Below, piece by piece: positions 23,764-33,365 of a stretch of 38,399 bases of DNA. Source of the stretch: CAZNXJ01 sp964577115 (GTDB taxonomy: Bacteria; Planctomycetota; Planctomycetia; Pirellulales; Pirellulaceae); contig CAZNXJ010000040.1 of assembly GCA_964577115.1 (NCBI GenBank), forward strand, positions 1 through 38,399. The letters are read 5' to 3'. Under the pieces are notes generated by a model, which was given only the letters and a program-made list of their open reading frames with translations, was not told where the DNA came from and did no database searches. The position numbers and the translations under genes were made by a program. The stretch's first letter is position 1. Each line of letters opens with the position of its first letter.

Positions 23764-23809
23764 CGCCCGTGCAACGTGGCCCAGCAGGAGCCCCAGGAGG
23801 AGACCAGGG

Positions 23810-24676
23810 ATGGCGGGGATTCAGCGCACGGATTCGCCGCAGCCGCGCGTGCTGCTCGTCGGGGCCAGCATATCGGGCGAACTGCGAACCGCCATCGACG
23901 CGATACGCACGCGAGTCACCGTCATTTCGCGCGCTACGATCGCCGAAGCTCTTGATTGGCTCCGCGAGCCATCATCCGCCATCGAAGCCGTCTTTTTGCT
24001 AGCCGCTCGGCCCGGTTTGTTCACAGTGGAGCAAATCGAGCAACTTCACCGCGCTGCCCCATTAGCGCGTCTCGTGGCGGTGCTCGGTACGTGGTGTGAG
24101 GGCGAGCTACGGACGGGCAAACCGTGGCCCGGTGTCCTACGTGTACCGTGGCATCATCTCGATGCGGTCGTAAGCCGGTGGCTTACTGATCGCTCGGCCA
24201 CTTCGGCCTGGCACCTGCCGCGAACCGCGACGCCAGCCGACCAGTTGCTTTTCGAATCGCATCCGGCGCGAGCCAACTCGCCGCAGCGGTTGATCGGCAT
24301 CCAGGCCGCCCAGCTCGCCGATTTCGAGGCGCTCGCCGATGCACTCGAGTGCGCCGGCTACGCGAGCGTCTGGTGGCGCGCTCCGGCTCGGCTCCACGCC
24401 ACACGCCCTGCCGCCATCGTCTGGGACTTTGTGCATTTCGGTCCCCAGGAGCGAGCGCTTTTCGAGCGTCATCGCCCGGCCGCCGAAATCCCGTGCATCG
24501 CACTACTCGGCTTTCCAAGGCTAGAACACATCCGCCACTTGGAAGCCGCGGGAGTTTGCGCGTGCCTCGGCAAACCGTTTCACACACGTGATCTCGTGGA
24601 ACTCGTCGGGCGCTATGTTTCCAACCGAGCCGTATCGTCAACCAACACGCGCATGGGCGTGGCCAAGCGGACCTGA
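23810..24676 (+). CDS. Protein with two receiver-like halves (pseudo-REC)
   Basis: The 288 residues fold into two receiver-like (alpha/beta) halves. The N-terminal half (12-125: RVLLVGASISGELRTAI, AVFLLAARPGLF, RLVAVLGTWCEGE) has the REC layout but no phospho-acceptor aspartate at the strand-3 end. The C-terminal half (160-270) has AAIVWDFV with Asp206 where the acceptor should be and LGKPFHTRDLVELVG with Lys255 at the conserved KPF site. No output domain is visible. The start is ATG at 23810, nine bases after AGGAGG. It lies just downstream of the HTH-EIIA gene and is probably co-transcribed with it, which suggests a shared regulatory unit. Its last 64 bases overlap the end of the convergent ABC permease gene. 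Confidence 0.65.
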   Translation: MAGIQRTDSPQPRVLLVGASISGELRTAIDAIRTRVTVISRATIAEALDWLREPSSAIEAVFLLAARPGLFTVEQIEQLHRAAPLARLVAVLGTWCEGELRTGKPWPGVLRVPWHHLDAVVSRWLTDRSATSAWHLPRTATPADQLLFESHPARANSPQRLIGIQAAQLADFEALADALECAGYASVWWRAPARLHATRPAAIVWDFVHFGPQERALFERHRPAAEIPCIALLGFPRLEHIRHLEAAGVCACLGKPFHTRDLVELVGRYVSNRAVSSTNTRMGVAKRT

Positions 24677-26196
24677 GCTACTTCGCGTGCTGCGCCGAAT
24701 AGGTTGACTAGGAACACTACCGCGCCGCCCATCCATATCAGCGACAGCGATGACGCCACGTCCGCGCCACTGGATGTGTGAAGCTCGCTGAGCGTCCAGA
24801 CGAAATTTGTCGCATGTGCTGGAGAGTAGACCATCCCTTGCGGCTCCGTGAAGAGCGGCTGAACGGCTAATGGGACCAACGTGCCCAGCGCGGCGAGCGC
24901 TGAGTGAAGAAGCAGTGCGGCGTAGATTCCCACGAACCGCTTGCGTCGCACCCATAGGATGATCAGCCGGCCTAATCCCAGGTAGAGGGCCACGTAGGCG
25001 AGCATCAGCCAGCCGGCGAGCACCACACGATTCTCCGGAGCCCCGCTTATCGGAAGAAAGGCGGTAAGAAGCGAGAGGACCACGACGACGGCGAACAGGT
25101 TCGCGATAGCAAAGACATAACCTGTCCCCGATCCAGGATTGAACCACGTCAAGGTGATGCGGCCCAGTGCCGACTGGGGTAAACCGCGCCGCGCGCGGGG
25201 TGACATTTTCCCCAATTCGCCCGTCATGATCGCTCCCATCACGCCCCAGTAAATCGCGGCAATGATCAGCGGGATGCCGAGCGACGCGTCGCTGAGTGTG
25301 TTCAGCGCAAGATAGGTAACCCAGCCGATAAGCAATGTCTGCTGGCCAAGCATGATATAACGTAGAGCCGTGGACCGGTTGGCGCTGGGAAAGTCGATGG
25401 CAGCCGAGGCCGCTTTAACAAAGAGCACGACGAAGGACACGATAAACGACACAGCAGCCAAATGGACCAACCAGTAATTCGCGGTGTCAGTCGCTCCGCC
25501 ACCTCCCGTGAACAGGATGTCCATCGTGATCAACAGCCCGATCCACGTCACCACGACCAGCATCCCGACAAACACCACCGATATTCCGACTTGGACGCCA
25601 GCCTGTCGAGCGACGGCGCCGAGAAACAGGCCAACCGAGGAAAACAGCAAAGAGAAGAAAAACGCGTACGCGAGCGCCAAAACGATGGTTGCAATATCAA
25701 CGCCCCGCAACAGATACGTGAAGCCGATACATGGTCCGAGTGCGGAGAAGTACACAATCATTTGCAAAACGGCACTCGCCAGCTTTCCGGTGACAATCTG
25801 GCGTGCATTCAAGGACGTGATGGCGAGCAGTTCGAACGTTCCATCCTGCCGCTCGGAGGACAGCGAATAAAACGCGCTGTATGGCACGATCACGAGCAAA
25901 GGAATGCAAAGGATGACCAGGTACCCCGCGAACGCGGTCATCCCCACTCGGTCAGCGTTGCGAGTATCTGCGGAATACGTCAGAAGAAAGTAGGACCAGA
26001 ACAGCGCGCAAAGGAGCATCGCTGCGAACGTCCACGCGAACTGGCGACTCTTGAGCGCCTGCCTGGCTTCCTTGACGAGAATCGGATTCAAACGCTCGCT
26101 TGCCCGTTCCATCCAGTCATCCAGCCGCACCCATACAGAATCGGCCAAGCTCACCTCCGGCACAGGTGTGGCCACTTCCAATTCCGCGACTTTCAC
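24613..26196 (-). CDS. ABC transporter permease (ABC-2-like)
   Basis: This is a 527-residue integral membrane protein with about 12 hydrophobic segments, beginning with FAWTFAAMLLCALFWSYFLL. The opening RLNPILVKEARQALKSRQFAWTF and the SERQDGTFELLAIT segment are typical of ABC-2 permeases in gliding-type or antibiotic-export systems. The start is GTG at 26196, whose bases overlap the TGA of the ATPase gene by four, so it is coupled to it. GGGAG lies eight bases upstream. The end overlaps the receiver-like gene on the other strand by 64 bases. It should form the membrane pore for the ATPase next to it. Confidence 0.9.
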   Translation of the reverse strand: MKVAELEVATPVPEVSLADSVWVRLDDWMERASERLNPILVKEARQALKSRQFAWTFAAMLLCALFWSYFLLTYSADTRNADRVGMTAFAGYLVILCIPLLVIVPYSAFYSLSSERQDGTFELLAITSLNARQIVTGKLASAVLQMIVYFSALGPCIGFTYLLRGVDIATIVLALAYAFFFSLLFSSVGLFLGAVARQAGVQVGISVVFVGMLVVVTWIGLLITMDILFTGGGGATDTANYWLVHLAAVSFIVSFVVLFVKAASAAIDFPSANRSTALRYIMLGQQTLLIGWVTYLALNTLSDASLGIPLIIAAIYWGVMGAIMTGELGKMSPRARRGLPQSALGRITLTWFNPGSGTGYVFAIANLFAVVVVLSLLTAFLPISGAPENRVVLAGWLMLAYVALYLGLGRLIILWVRRKRFVGIYAALLLHSALAALGTLVPLAVQPLFTEPQGMVYSPAHATNFVWTLSELHTSSGADVASSLSLIWMGGAVVFLVNLFGAAREVAQVRLATPMRVLVDDTARLET

Positions 26197-27134
26197 TGGA
26201 CTTCTCCCCGAGTAACGCGCAGAAAGACATCTTCCAGCGACGTCGTGCGCATTCCGAATTCGATCACATCAAAGCCCTCTTGGATCATCTCGCGGAGCAG
26301 CACTGCCTGGCTCGTGGCCTCTGTCGGGAAGCGAAAGCCGACAACGGGGCCATCGGTGCGAACCTCGTCGACATCCGGGCGGGCGGTCAGCCAGCTGGCG
26401 AGTCGTTCGGCCCCATCCAGCACCCGCACTCGCATCAGGGCTGTCGGCGATTCATGCGGATCCGAATGGCGATGGCGAATTTCATCGACGGTCCCTGTCG
26501 CCAATAGTTGCCCCCGTTCGATAATCCCGACCCGGTCACACATCTCGGACAATTCAGTCAGAATGTGCGAACTAATCAGGATCGTTTTTCCGTCGGCGGC
26601 CAATTGACCAATCATGTCCCGCAGCTCGATACGCGCTCGCGGATCCAGTCCGGCCGCCGGTTCGTCGAGAATCAGCACGGCCGGGTCATGGATTAACGCG
26701 CGGCCAAGGCATAGCCGCTGCTTCATGCCTTTCGACAGGCCCTTCATGGGCTTCCCGGCGAGCGGCGCGAGTCGCGCGAAATCGAGCACTTTGCGAATGG
26801 CTTGATGCCGCTCGCGACCTACCAGCCCATAGGCGCGTGCAAAGAAATCGAGGTATTCGAGACAATTCACGTTGGGATAGGCCCCGTACGCATCGGGCAT
26901 GAACCCCAGGCGACGGCGCACACGATCCGGATCATTGATCACCGAAAACCCGTCAATGTACGCGTCGCCGAAGGTCGGAATATCCAGCGTGGCCAGGATG
27001 CGCATGCTGGTCGTCTTACCAGCCCCATTAGGCCCGATGTAGCCGAAGACCTGCCCCCGCTGGACTTCGAACGAGATATCGTGAACGGCGCGCGTTTCAC
27101 CGAAGTAGCGATTCAGGCGCCGCAGTGCCATCAT
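26193..27134 (-). CDS. ABC transporter ATP-binding protein
   Basis: This ABC ATPase is 313 residues long from the ATG at 27134 (MMALRRLNRYFGETRAVHDI). Walker A is GPNGAGKTT, the signature is LSKGMKQRL, Walker B is AVLILDEP, the D-loop is AAGLDP, and the switch is SSHIL. A C-terminal extension (about 220-313) ends RTTSLEDVFLRVTRG, as in ABC-2 exporter ATPases of the CcmA/DrrA type. A GTG at 27173 would start a 13-residue longer protein overlapping the upstream gene by seven bases. It is coupled to the permease downstream. The pair powers export or membrane remodelling of an unknown substrate. Confidence 0.92.
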   Translation of the reverse strand: MMALRRLNRYFGETRAVHDISFEVQRGQVFGYIGPNGAGKTTSMRILATLDIPTFGDAYIDGFSVINDPDRVRRRLGFMPDAYGAYPNVNCLEYLDFFARAYGLVGRERHQAIRKVLDFARLAPLAGKPMKGLSKGMKQRLCLGRALIHDPAVLILDEPAAGLDPRARIELRDMIGQLAADGKTILISSHILTELSEMCDRVGIIERGQLLATGTVDEIRHRHSDPHESPTALMRVRVLDGAERLASWLTARPDVDEVRTDGPVVGFRFPTEATSQAVLLREMIQEGFDVIEFGMRTTSLEDVFLRVTRGEVQ

Positions 27135-27166
27135 GACGTTACTCTTTTGCACAACCGCTCTCGCCT

Positions 27167-29446
27167 TTACCACCGTCCTTCAATCACATGCAAGCTTTGG
27201 ACATGCTCAACATCGGGTATGCCAACCGGAAGCCACTCGGCCGCGTCCAGAACGGCAACATAGGTCCGGTGCTCCAATCCGCCTTCCACAACTCGCTTCA
27301 GCGAGCTCTCAAGCACGCTGGTGCCCGTCCGGGGACTTTGCGCGAGGTTATCCATGATGGACCACGTGGTGGGCCGTACGTAATATGACGCGGGATACTC
27401 GAGCGTCCAGATGAATTTTTGCAGCAATGGCGTGGCATCCAGTTTCAATGTAGGCACTAGCGTTGCCACAGCGCCGGGAGCCAAATCGCGAGCAATCCAC
27501 CATTTGCCAGCGTCATCGACAACTAGAAGCAGAGCGACGTGGCCGCCGAGCTCGTTCTTGACGCGCAGAACTTCAGCGTCGTTGTCGATCGTCAATTTCA
27601 CCGGCGTGGGACCGGCCTGGACGACCATAAGCTGGGATGTATCTCGCGTGTGCAAATAACCGCAGCGCCAGTTCTGCTGGTTCCGCCAGTCCAGTTCGGC
27701 AAGCGGCCGTCGATAACGTGTGTCGGTCGCTTCGGGGGAAAGCAAATAGACGAGCGTGTTATTATCAAAAACCAGACCTCGCGAGGGGCGTATGCCGGCG
27801 TAATAGGACTGCCGCGACCAGGTCAAATGCTGGCCGCTCCCGGGATCAAGCCATGTGTAGCTGCGGGCGCGAAGCCGTACACTCAGCCCGTCGGAAAGAA
27901 ACCCATAGACCAATAACACCGCCGTTGTCAGCGCCGCGGCCACGGGCACAGTGATCAATAACAGATACAACCGCTTGCAGCGGCGCAAGGTAAGGTAATT
28001 GACGGGTCCAATGACAATGACAAATCCGGTGAGCAGGACGAGAAACGTCGTAAAAGGTGGATCGCCAACTCCCGGGATCAACCAGTTATAGTAGTCGCCG
28101 TTCGCCCGCGTCAGAGACATACCAAAACGCTGGTACCAGGCAAAGCTTTGGGGCTCGAGCGAGTTAAGAAGCCATGCCATCTGCATAGCGTCGCGAAGCG
28201 TCTCGCTCGAAGTAATCGCCACCAGATGCCCCAGGCCGTACGACCGCAGACGAAAGGCCGCCGCAGGCTCGACCCCGCCTTGATTCGACCTCATAGGGGT
28301 TCCCGGCGTTCCCATGCCCAGAATTACTAAACACTTCGCGAAACCAACGCCGCTGTCTTCGACGCGAGGCATGCGCCAATATTCCCGCGAGGCAGGATCC
28401 TGGCCGGAAGTACCCGTCTCCACAGCCAGCACCGGTTCCACTGGTGTCTCGTGAGTTCCGGCTAGCAAAGCATCCAACTGCGCAAGGACGGTGAGATCGG
28501 TGGCGTCCACATCCCAGACACACAGCGTGTGACCAGCTGCCGCCCAGGTCACGATCGCGGAAAAACGCTGCCGATCATCGCGCGCGAGGTTTTCCAGATC
28601 CGCACGTGAAATGAAGAGGAGGTCCGCACAGCTCAGCCCAATCCACTGCTCGGGCACGTCCGCCGGCGAAATCATCTCAATTCGATCGTTCTGCCTGAGC
28701 TCATTGAGCTGAACCGCATCCGGCGCGGGACCTGCCGCTGCGGTAGGGCGAAAGCTGAGCGTGCCAGGAATTACCGACGACGTCGTATAAACGTCGGGCA
28801 GTGTGAACTGCGTCCATGCATCCGCCTGTCCCACAGAGCTTGCACGGTCGCGGTCTTCCAGTCGAGGCATCTGGCTCGATACGAAGAGAATGGCAGGGCT
28901 AGCTTCTGTCCAGTTACGCGAACTCGCCGTGCCAATGAATGCCCCGGAGAGTTCCTCCAGCAGTACGCCATCCTCGTACACCCGCAAGTCTAAGTTCGGA
29001 AGCGCGTTCGACTGCGGAAACAATAGCGTCTTGGTAACTCCGGTCGCGCCCTCTTGCAGCACCAACTCGTCAATAATTCGTAGGAATCCGTCGTCCGGGC
29101 CGGCTCCAGGCAGTGTATTGGTCAGCTCCACAAGGAACCGTCTCTCGACGGGCGATGTCTGCGGCGGCAACAATTTGAGTTCCAGGCGGATCGGCCGGTA
29201 ACCGTTGCTATTCAACCAGCGCGCGTCGACGATGAGCCGAAGACCGGGGTTGACGCCGTTGGGAGGTACTTCTGAAAAGATGACTTGGTACCCGTCGCCG
29301 GCATATGCGGTAAGCGTGACACCCGCACCGAGTAGCAGTGCGATGCCAAGTATTCCCGCGAATCGCGCGACGAACGTTCGGCAATGCGGCACTGCCGGTC
29401 GAGCACAACCGATACCTGGAAGGCCGTGGGCGCGTTTTGCTTGCAT
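27167..29446 (-). CDS. Large membrane-anchored protein of the ABC operon
   Basis: This 759-residue protein is of unknown function. Residues 26-50 form a signal anchor. A large extracytoplasmic part follows, including an alpha/beta section (DLLFISRADLENL, TLCVWDVDATDL, HLVAITSSE) that resembles a glutamine-amidotransferase-like sensor fold. Two membrane segments sit in the middle (FTTFLVLLTGFVIVIGPVNY and YLLLITVPVAAALTTAVLLV), then a beta-rich C-terminal part. Start: ATG at 29446, with GGGGA eight bases upstream. It lies directly upstream of the ATPase, so the three genes look like one operon; the layout recalls GldG-like partners of ABC exporters. That similarity is of architecture only. Confidence 0.75.
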   Translation of the reverse strand: MQAKRAHGLPGIGCARPAVPHCRTFVARFAGILGIALLLGAGVTLTAYAGDGYQVIFSEVPPNGVNPGLRLIVDARWLNSNGYRPIRLELKLLPPQTSPVERRFLVELTNTLPGAGPDDGFLRIIDELVLQEGATGVTKTLLFPQSNALPNLDLRVYEDGVLLEELSGAFIGTASSRNWTEASPAILFVSSQMPRLEDRDRASSVGQADAWTQFTLPDVYTTSSVIPGTLSFRPTAAAGPAPDAVQLNELRQNDRIEMISPADVPEQWIGLSCADLLFISRADLENLARDDRQRFSAIVTWAAAGHTLCVWDVDATDLTVLAQLDALLAGTHETPVEPVLAVETGTSGQDPASREYWRMPRVEDSGVGFAKCLVILGMGTPGTPMRSNQGGVEPAAAFRLRSYGLGHLVAITSSETLRDAMQMAWLLNSLEPQSFAWYQRFGMSLTRANGDYYNWLIPGVGDPPFTTFLVLLTGFVIVIGPVNYLTLRRCKRLYLLLITVPVAAALTTAVLLVYGFLSDGLSVRLRARSYTWLDPGSGQHLTWSRQSYYAGIRPSRGLVFDNNTLVYLLSPEATDTRYRRPLAELDWRNQQNWRCGYLHTRDTSQLMVVQAGPTPVKLTIDNDAEVLRVKNELGGHVALLLVVDDAGKWWIARDLAPGAVATLVPTLKLDATPLLQKFIWTLEYPASYYVRPTTWSIMDNLAQSPRTGTSVLESSLKRVVEGGLEHRTYVAVLDAAEWLPVGIPDVEHVQSLHVIEGRW

Positions 29447-29565
29447 CCGTTATTCCCCAGCAACCTCGGTGACAACCGATTCCTTTGCGCCACGAAGGCG
29501 ATCCGTCGTTCCGCAGATATATCGACGAACACTTCGTGCCACCGCCCCTTTACGGATGCCTTGCC

Positions 29566-29841
29566 TTATTCTACCGGCGGAATTACCTGCTTAGGCGGAA
29601 CCTCCGTGGCAAAAGGACTCTGAGCGTCCGGTAAGCGCTCGCGCGAGTACTCGACGACGAGCCCCACCGCGGCGAAGCATACAACGTAGGCGACAAATGC
29701 GATCAAGAGACTCAGCGCCGCAACACAGAGTGCAATTGCCCACCACACCTCGCGCATGGCGTACATTAACACCAACGAGGCGAGTGAGACCAAAGCCACC
29801 AGCAGGAATAAGAAACGAGTCGAGAAGGGGCGGATGAGCAT
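29566..29841 (-). CDS. Small protein with two membrane segments
   Basis: The protein has 91 residues of unknown function. Two hydrophobic segments (FLFLLVALVSLASLVLMYAM and ALCVAALSLLIAFVAYVVCF) are separated by REVWWAI, and a charged tail follows. It belongs to the inner membrane. The start is ATG at 29841; the ribosome site is weak. It is 119 bp upstream of the large ABC-operon gene on the same strand and may belong to that operon. Confidence 0.65.
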   Translation of the reverse strand: MLIRPFSTRFLFLLVALVSLASLVLMYAMREVWWAIALCVAALSLLIAFVAYVVCFAAVGLVVEYSRERLPDAQSPFATEVPPKQVIPPVE

Positions 29842-30050
29842 AGCGTGATTTTCCCAAACCTGACCGCCGTTGCAAGTTCGTCGTCTCGATTTGCGGTCCA
29901 GGTTTGGTGAGCGGGTAGGCGTGGCTGCGAACCAGGTGCCACAGTCGTCGTTTACCGCTCAGTAAGAAACGACAGGTGTGCGACACCTTGAAGCTCGAGC
30001 GCGCATCCACGCCACCGCAATTTTCTTCCCGCTGGAGAAACGGCGAAACG

Positions 30051-31301
30051 CTACTGCGAGATGCAATAGAGCCGCTCGGCGGTACGGATGAGAAGTGCGT
30101 CTTCAATCACGGCGTAGGAGGCGAGTGTTCGCTGCTTGAGATCGTTCTTGCCGAGGAGTTTGAATGATGTCGAAGGTTCGACCACATAGCCGACACCTTC
30201 TTCGCTCTGGAAGAAAATCTTCCCGTCGGCATACAAAGGGGACGCCGAGAAGTTACCGTCGAGACGCTGCTGCCAATGCCGGCGGCCGGTGCGCGCGTCG
30301 AGACACGACGCCACACCATTGTCCGCGACCATATAGAGTTCGTCACCGACGACAAGCAGCGAGGGTGTATGCGGAACACCCCGATCGAGACTCCATGCTA
30401 CGTGCGTATCCGTCACGTCACCCACGCCGTCCGGACGAATGGCCAGCAGCGAGGGACGATTGTAGCCCGAACAAATAAACACCAACCCATGCGCGTACAC
30501 CGGACGAGGGATGACGGAATAGCCGTCGCCGTAGCGCACGTGCCAGATCTCATCACCGTTTAATGGATCGTACGCGTACACGGCGGCACTGCCGGGAATG
30601 ACCAGTTGCTCCTTGCCGTTCACGCGCACAACCAGCGGCGTGGAGAACGAAAATGGCTTGTCGGTCTTCACGCTCCGCGGGCTCTTCCAGCGCACTTCGC
30701 CAGACATTCGCTCGAGCGCAACGACGAACGGATCTTCTGCGCCGTCACAACTGAAAATGAGCAATGGCCCAAACAGTGCAGGACTCGCGCCACTGCCATG
30801 GACCGGCGGATAACTCACCGTGTTGCGCCAGATTACGTGCCCGTCGAGGTCCAGGCAGGCTGTACCGTGATGGCCGAAGTGCACGTAGAGCTGTTCGCCG
30901 TCGACCAGCGGAGTCGGACTCGCGTGGCTATTCTTGTCATGAATCGGCGGGATGTCGCTCGCGTCCCGTTCGAAGACGGTCGTCGTCCATAGCGTTTGGC
31001 CGCTCTTCGCATCGAGACACAACGCTCGCAGCTCGAGTTTTTCATCGCCGCCATCTTGCGCTTCGACGGCGCTCGTCAAGTAAATGCGGTCGTTCCAACA
31101 AACGGGCGACGACCATCCCTTGCCCTCGATGGCCGACTCCCAGACGACGTTCTTCTGCGGGTCCCATTCGGTTGGAAGTCCTCGAGCATGCGGCGCGTGC
31201 CCTTGCCCCTCGGGACCACGAAATTGCCACCAGGGCTCGGCCGCTGCCGCCGCTCCCGCCGTCAGCATTACGATGAACGACGCCAGACGAACCACGTTCA
31301 C
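30051..31301 (-). CDS. Secreted PQQ-type beta-propeller protein
   Basis: This 416-residue protein has a signal peptide (NVVRLASFIVMLTAGAAAAA) and repeated propeller blades of the PQQ-dehydrogenase-like type: WWQFRGPEGQG, LCLDAKSGQTLW, ACLDLDGHVIW, VYAYDPLNGDEIWHV, SCLDARTGRRHW. The blades carry the characteristic tryptophan docking pattern. Such exported propellers are abundant in planctomycetes and usually serve as binding or scaffold proteins rather than quinoprotein enzymes. I see no heme-binding motif or other catalytic feature. The start is GTG at 31301, with an AGGGAG very close to it. The gene lies 21 bp downstream of the hydrolase gene and is probably co-transcribed with it. Confidence 0.88.
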   Translation of the reverse strand: MNVVRLASFIVMLTAGAAAAAEPWWQFRGPEGQGHAPHARGLPTEWDPQKNVVWESAIEGKGWSSPVCWNDRIYLTSAVEAQDGGDEKLELRALCLDAKSGQTLWTTTVFERDASDIPPIHDKNSHASPTPLVDGEQLYVHFGHHGTACLDLDGHVIWRNTVSYPPVHGSGASPALFGPLLIFSCDGAEDPFVVALERMSGEVRWKSPRSVKTDKPFSFSTPLVVRVNGKEQLVIPGSAAVYAYDPLNGDEIWHVRYGDGYSVIPRPVYAHGLVFICSGYNRPSLLAIRPDGVGDVTDTHVAWSLDRGVPHTPSLLVVGDELYMVADNGVASCLDARTGRRHWQQRLDGNFSASPLYADGKIFFQSEEGVGYVVEPSTSFKLLGKNDLKQRTLASYAVIEDALLIRTAERLYCISQ

Positions 31302-31322
31302 GCTCCCTAAGCTACACGCTTA

Positions 31323-33287
31323 CTAGTTGTCACTCATGACGACGTTTCGTGGAGCACAGAGCGCGGTGAGCTGCGGAATGTCCGTCGTTTCCAGCAGACC
31401 AAAGCAGAAGTACTCGGGGGCTGAATTCACGCTCAGGTTCTGCTGCACGATTTCCTTGAGCGATCCGAGTGATCGACGCAGGGTCGCTCCGGCGATCGCG
31501 TCGGGGTCGAGTGCAGTGGCGAGCAATCCGGCCAGGGACGTGCGCGGCCCGGTCGCATCCAGCGTCGGAGGGCTTCCGCCCTGCGTTTCCGAAGCCCAGC
31601 GTGCGACGGCCAGCACCTGTTCGACCTGAATCCCTAGCGGCCGATGCCCGACCGTGGAAACCTGGAGCGCAAAAAGAAAATCGCGCTGTGCAATTTGCCC
31701 TTCGCCATGATAAAAGACGTCGAGCGCCAACACTCGGCGGTTGGCCGCGAGATGCTTGCTAATTGTTTCAGCGGCCGCCCTACGCCCCGAATCGGCGATA
31801 ACCAACACGGTCTCGGCCGGAGCCGGGGGCTCGATCTCGACGACGGGCACCGTCCAGGTTCCGGCAACTCTCAGAGTCCAATAGCGGACCGTCGCATCGC
31901 CCCACGCCTGTTCGTCCGAGCGCACGACCTCGGCCGGCTGGATGTCTGACAAGCGAAGTACGTCACGCACCGCTTCCCGCTGCTCAGCCGCCCATTGTCC
32001 AAACTGTTCCGCGTCCTCGGGAACGCGGCCGCTGCGTGGAAGCTGCGGCAGCAAGTCCATCGCCAGCGAATGGAAGTTCGCATTTTGTTCCGGCAGCTCG
32101 ACATGCAGCTGCTCGGCTGTTTTCACCTCTGCCTCGCAGTCCAACTCGTCGGACGAAAACTCACTACCAAGATCAAAGAACTGGGCATGCAGCGCGCGGT
32201 AGAGCGCGAGCCGGTTATCTTTCTCGAAGTTGTGCGTTCCGGGATCGTGGTTGACGTGCGAGAGCAGCCGATCCGCCGCGCCGTGGATTTCATAGACGGG
32301 GCGGGCTGCATCGAGCAGCGGCGGCAGCGCGTGATCGGAAGCGAAACAACAATCGTCCTTGATGTTGTAGGTCAATAGCAGACCGCGCGGCGCCATGAGT
32401 CGCGTCAGGTGCGTGTAATCGGCAATCCGCGCGAGATCCACAGGACATTGCTCCGAATCCCCGAGATCGGAAGTATGCTCGAAGCGTGTCAGAAAGCTCG
32501 AGTATCCCGCCACGGGGTTGGCAAACGTGACACGCGTATCAAGCGAGCTCAGAATGATCGTCTGCCAGCCGCCTCCGGAGAGCCCTGCCACCGCGACTCG
32601 GTCCCTATCGGCGTGAGGGTGTTCGAGCAGAATATCGAGCCCGCGCTGCATGGCGAGGAAGAACGGAGCGAGCCCGCTGGTACCGCACAAATCCAACTGA
32701 TTCATGCGGTAGTGGAGGTAATTCTCGCCACTCAATTGGCCCATTCCAAGCCATTCGAGATTCATCGCCAGCATGCCGCGTTTGGCCAGGTTGATACAGC
32801 GAATCTGTTTATAGATCGCCGCCTTGCCATTACCGTCATGCCCATTGACGTTGAGGATGACGGGCACTTTTCCGCCCAGCTTCAGCGGCTCGTACAGCAG
32901 GGCGGGGATCCACAGGCCGGGAAGTGCTTCATAACGCAGCTTGCGGATCCGGTAGCCCTCGCCGCCTTCGATTTCTCCGAGCCACTCAACGTTCCGGTCG
33001 GCCTGCTTCCACCGCTGAGCCTCGCCGCGAAACACCACCTCGTCCAGCACGCGTTGGCGCAGCTCTGTGGCGTACGCGTCCCAGGCCTCGCGGCTTTCAA
33101 CGTCGGTCAGTGGCGCGACGCGCTGCTGGCAGAACGCGCGCACTTCGCTCAGCGTTTGCTGCGAATCGACGATGCGCCGCTCAAGAATCTTTACCAATTC
33201 GTCGTCGTTCGCGTGCGCCGTGCCGGCGATGGCCAGACACAGCAGAACCGTGATGAATCGAAGAGGCATCGGTCGCGCTTTTCGCAT
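31323..33287 (-). CDS. Secreted alpha/beta hydrolase (acetylxylan-esterase-like)
   Basis: The protein has 654 residues from the ATG at 33287; ATG 33269 is an alternative, and neither has a strong ribosome site. A signal peptide (KARPMPLRFITVLLCLAIAG) is followed by a long helical region and a hydrolase core. VPVILNVNGHDGNGKA is the oxyanion strand-turn. AGLSGGGWQT carries the nucleophile at Ser237. HDPGTHNFEKDNR carries the probable histidine. The pattern matches the acetyl-xylan esterase / Abhydrolase group that cleaves ester side chains of polysaccharides. A second region (about 400-654) is of lower similarity. It is exported to the cell envelope. The substrate is inferred only from the family. 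It is likely in one operon with the propeller gene. Confidence 0.8.
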   Translation of the reverse strand: MRKARPMPLRFITVLLCLAIAGTAHANDDELVKILERRIVDSQQTLSEVRAFCQQRVAPLTDVESREAWDAYATELRQRVLDEVVFRGEAQRWKQADRNVEWLGEIEGGEGYRIRKLRYEALPGLWIPALLYEPLKLGGKVPVILNVNGHDGNGKAAIYKQIRCINLAKRGMLAMNLEWLGMGQLSGENYLHYRMNQLDLCGTSGLAPFFLAMQRGLDILLEHPHADRDRVAVAGLSGGGWQTIILSSLDTRVTFANPVAGYSSFLTRFEHTSDLGDSEQCPVDLARIADYTHLTRLMAPRGLLLTYNIKDDCCFASDHALPPLLDAARPVYEIHGAADRLLSHVNHDPGTHNFEKDNRLALYRALHAQFFDLGSEFSSDELDCEAEVKTAEQLHVELPEQNANFHSLAMDLLPQLPRSGRVPEDAEQFGQWAAEQREAVRDVLRLSDIQPAEVVRSDEQAWGDATVRYWTLRVAGTWTVPVVEIEPPAPAETVLVIADSGRRAAAETISKHLAANRRVLALDVFYHGEGQIAQRDFLFALQVSTVGHRPLGIQVEQVLAVARWASETQGGSPPTLDATGPRTSLAGLLATALDPDAIAGATLRRSLGSLKEIVQQNLSVNSAPEYFCFGLLETTDIPQLTALCAPRNVVMSDN

Positions 33288-33365
33288 CAGAGGTGTCGTA
33301 TCGAGGGCACGTGTGGCACCGAACGCGTCGCCATCCGCTGCCATGCCGGCAGGGCCGAGGTGCTT

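Noticed and set aside
25462..26607. Long rightward open frame across the ABC permease and ATPase
   Set aside because: It is antisense to two genes with intact Walker motifs and membrane segments.
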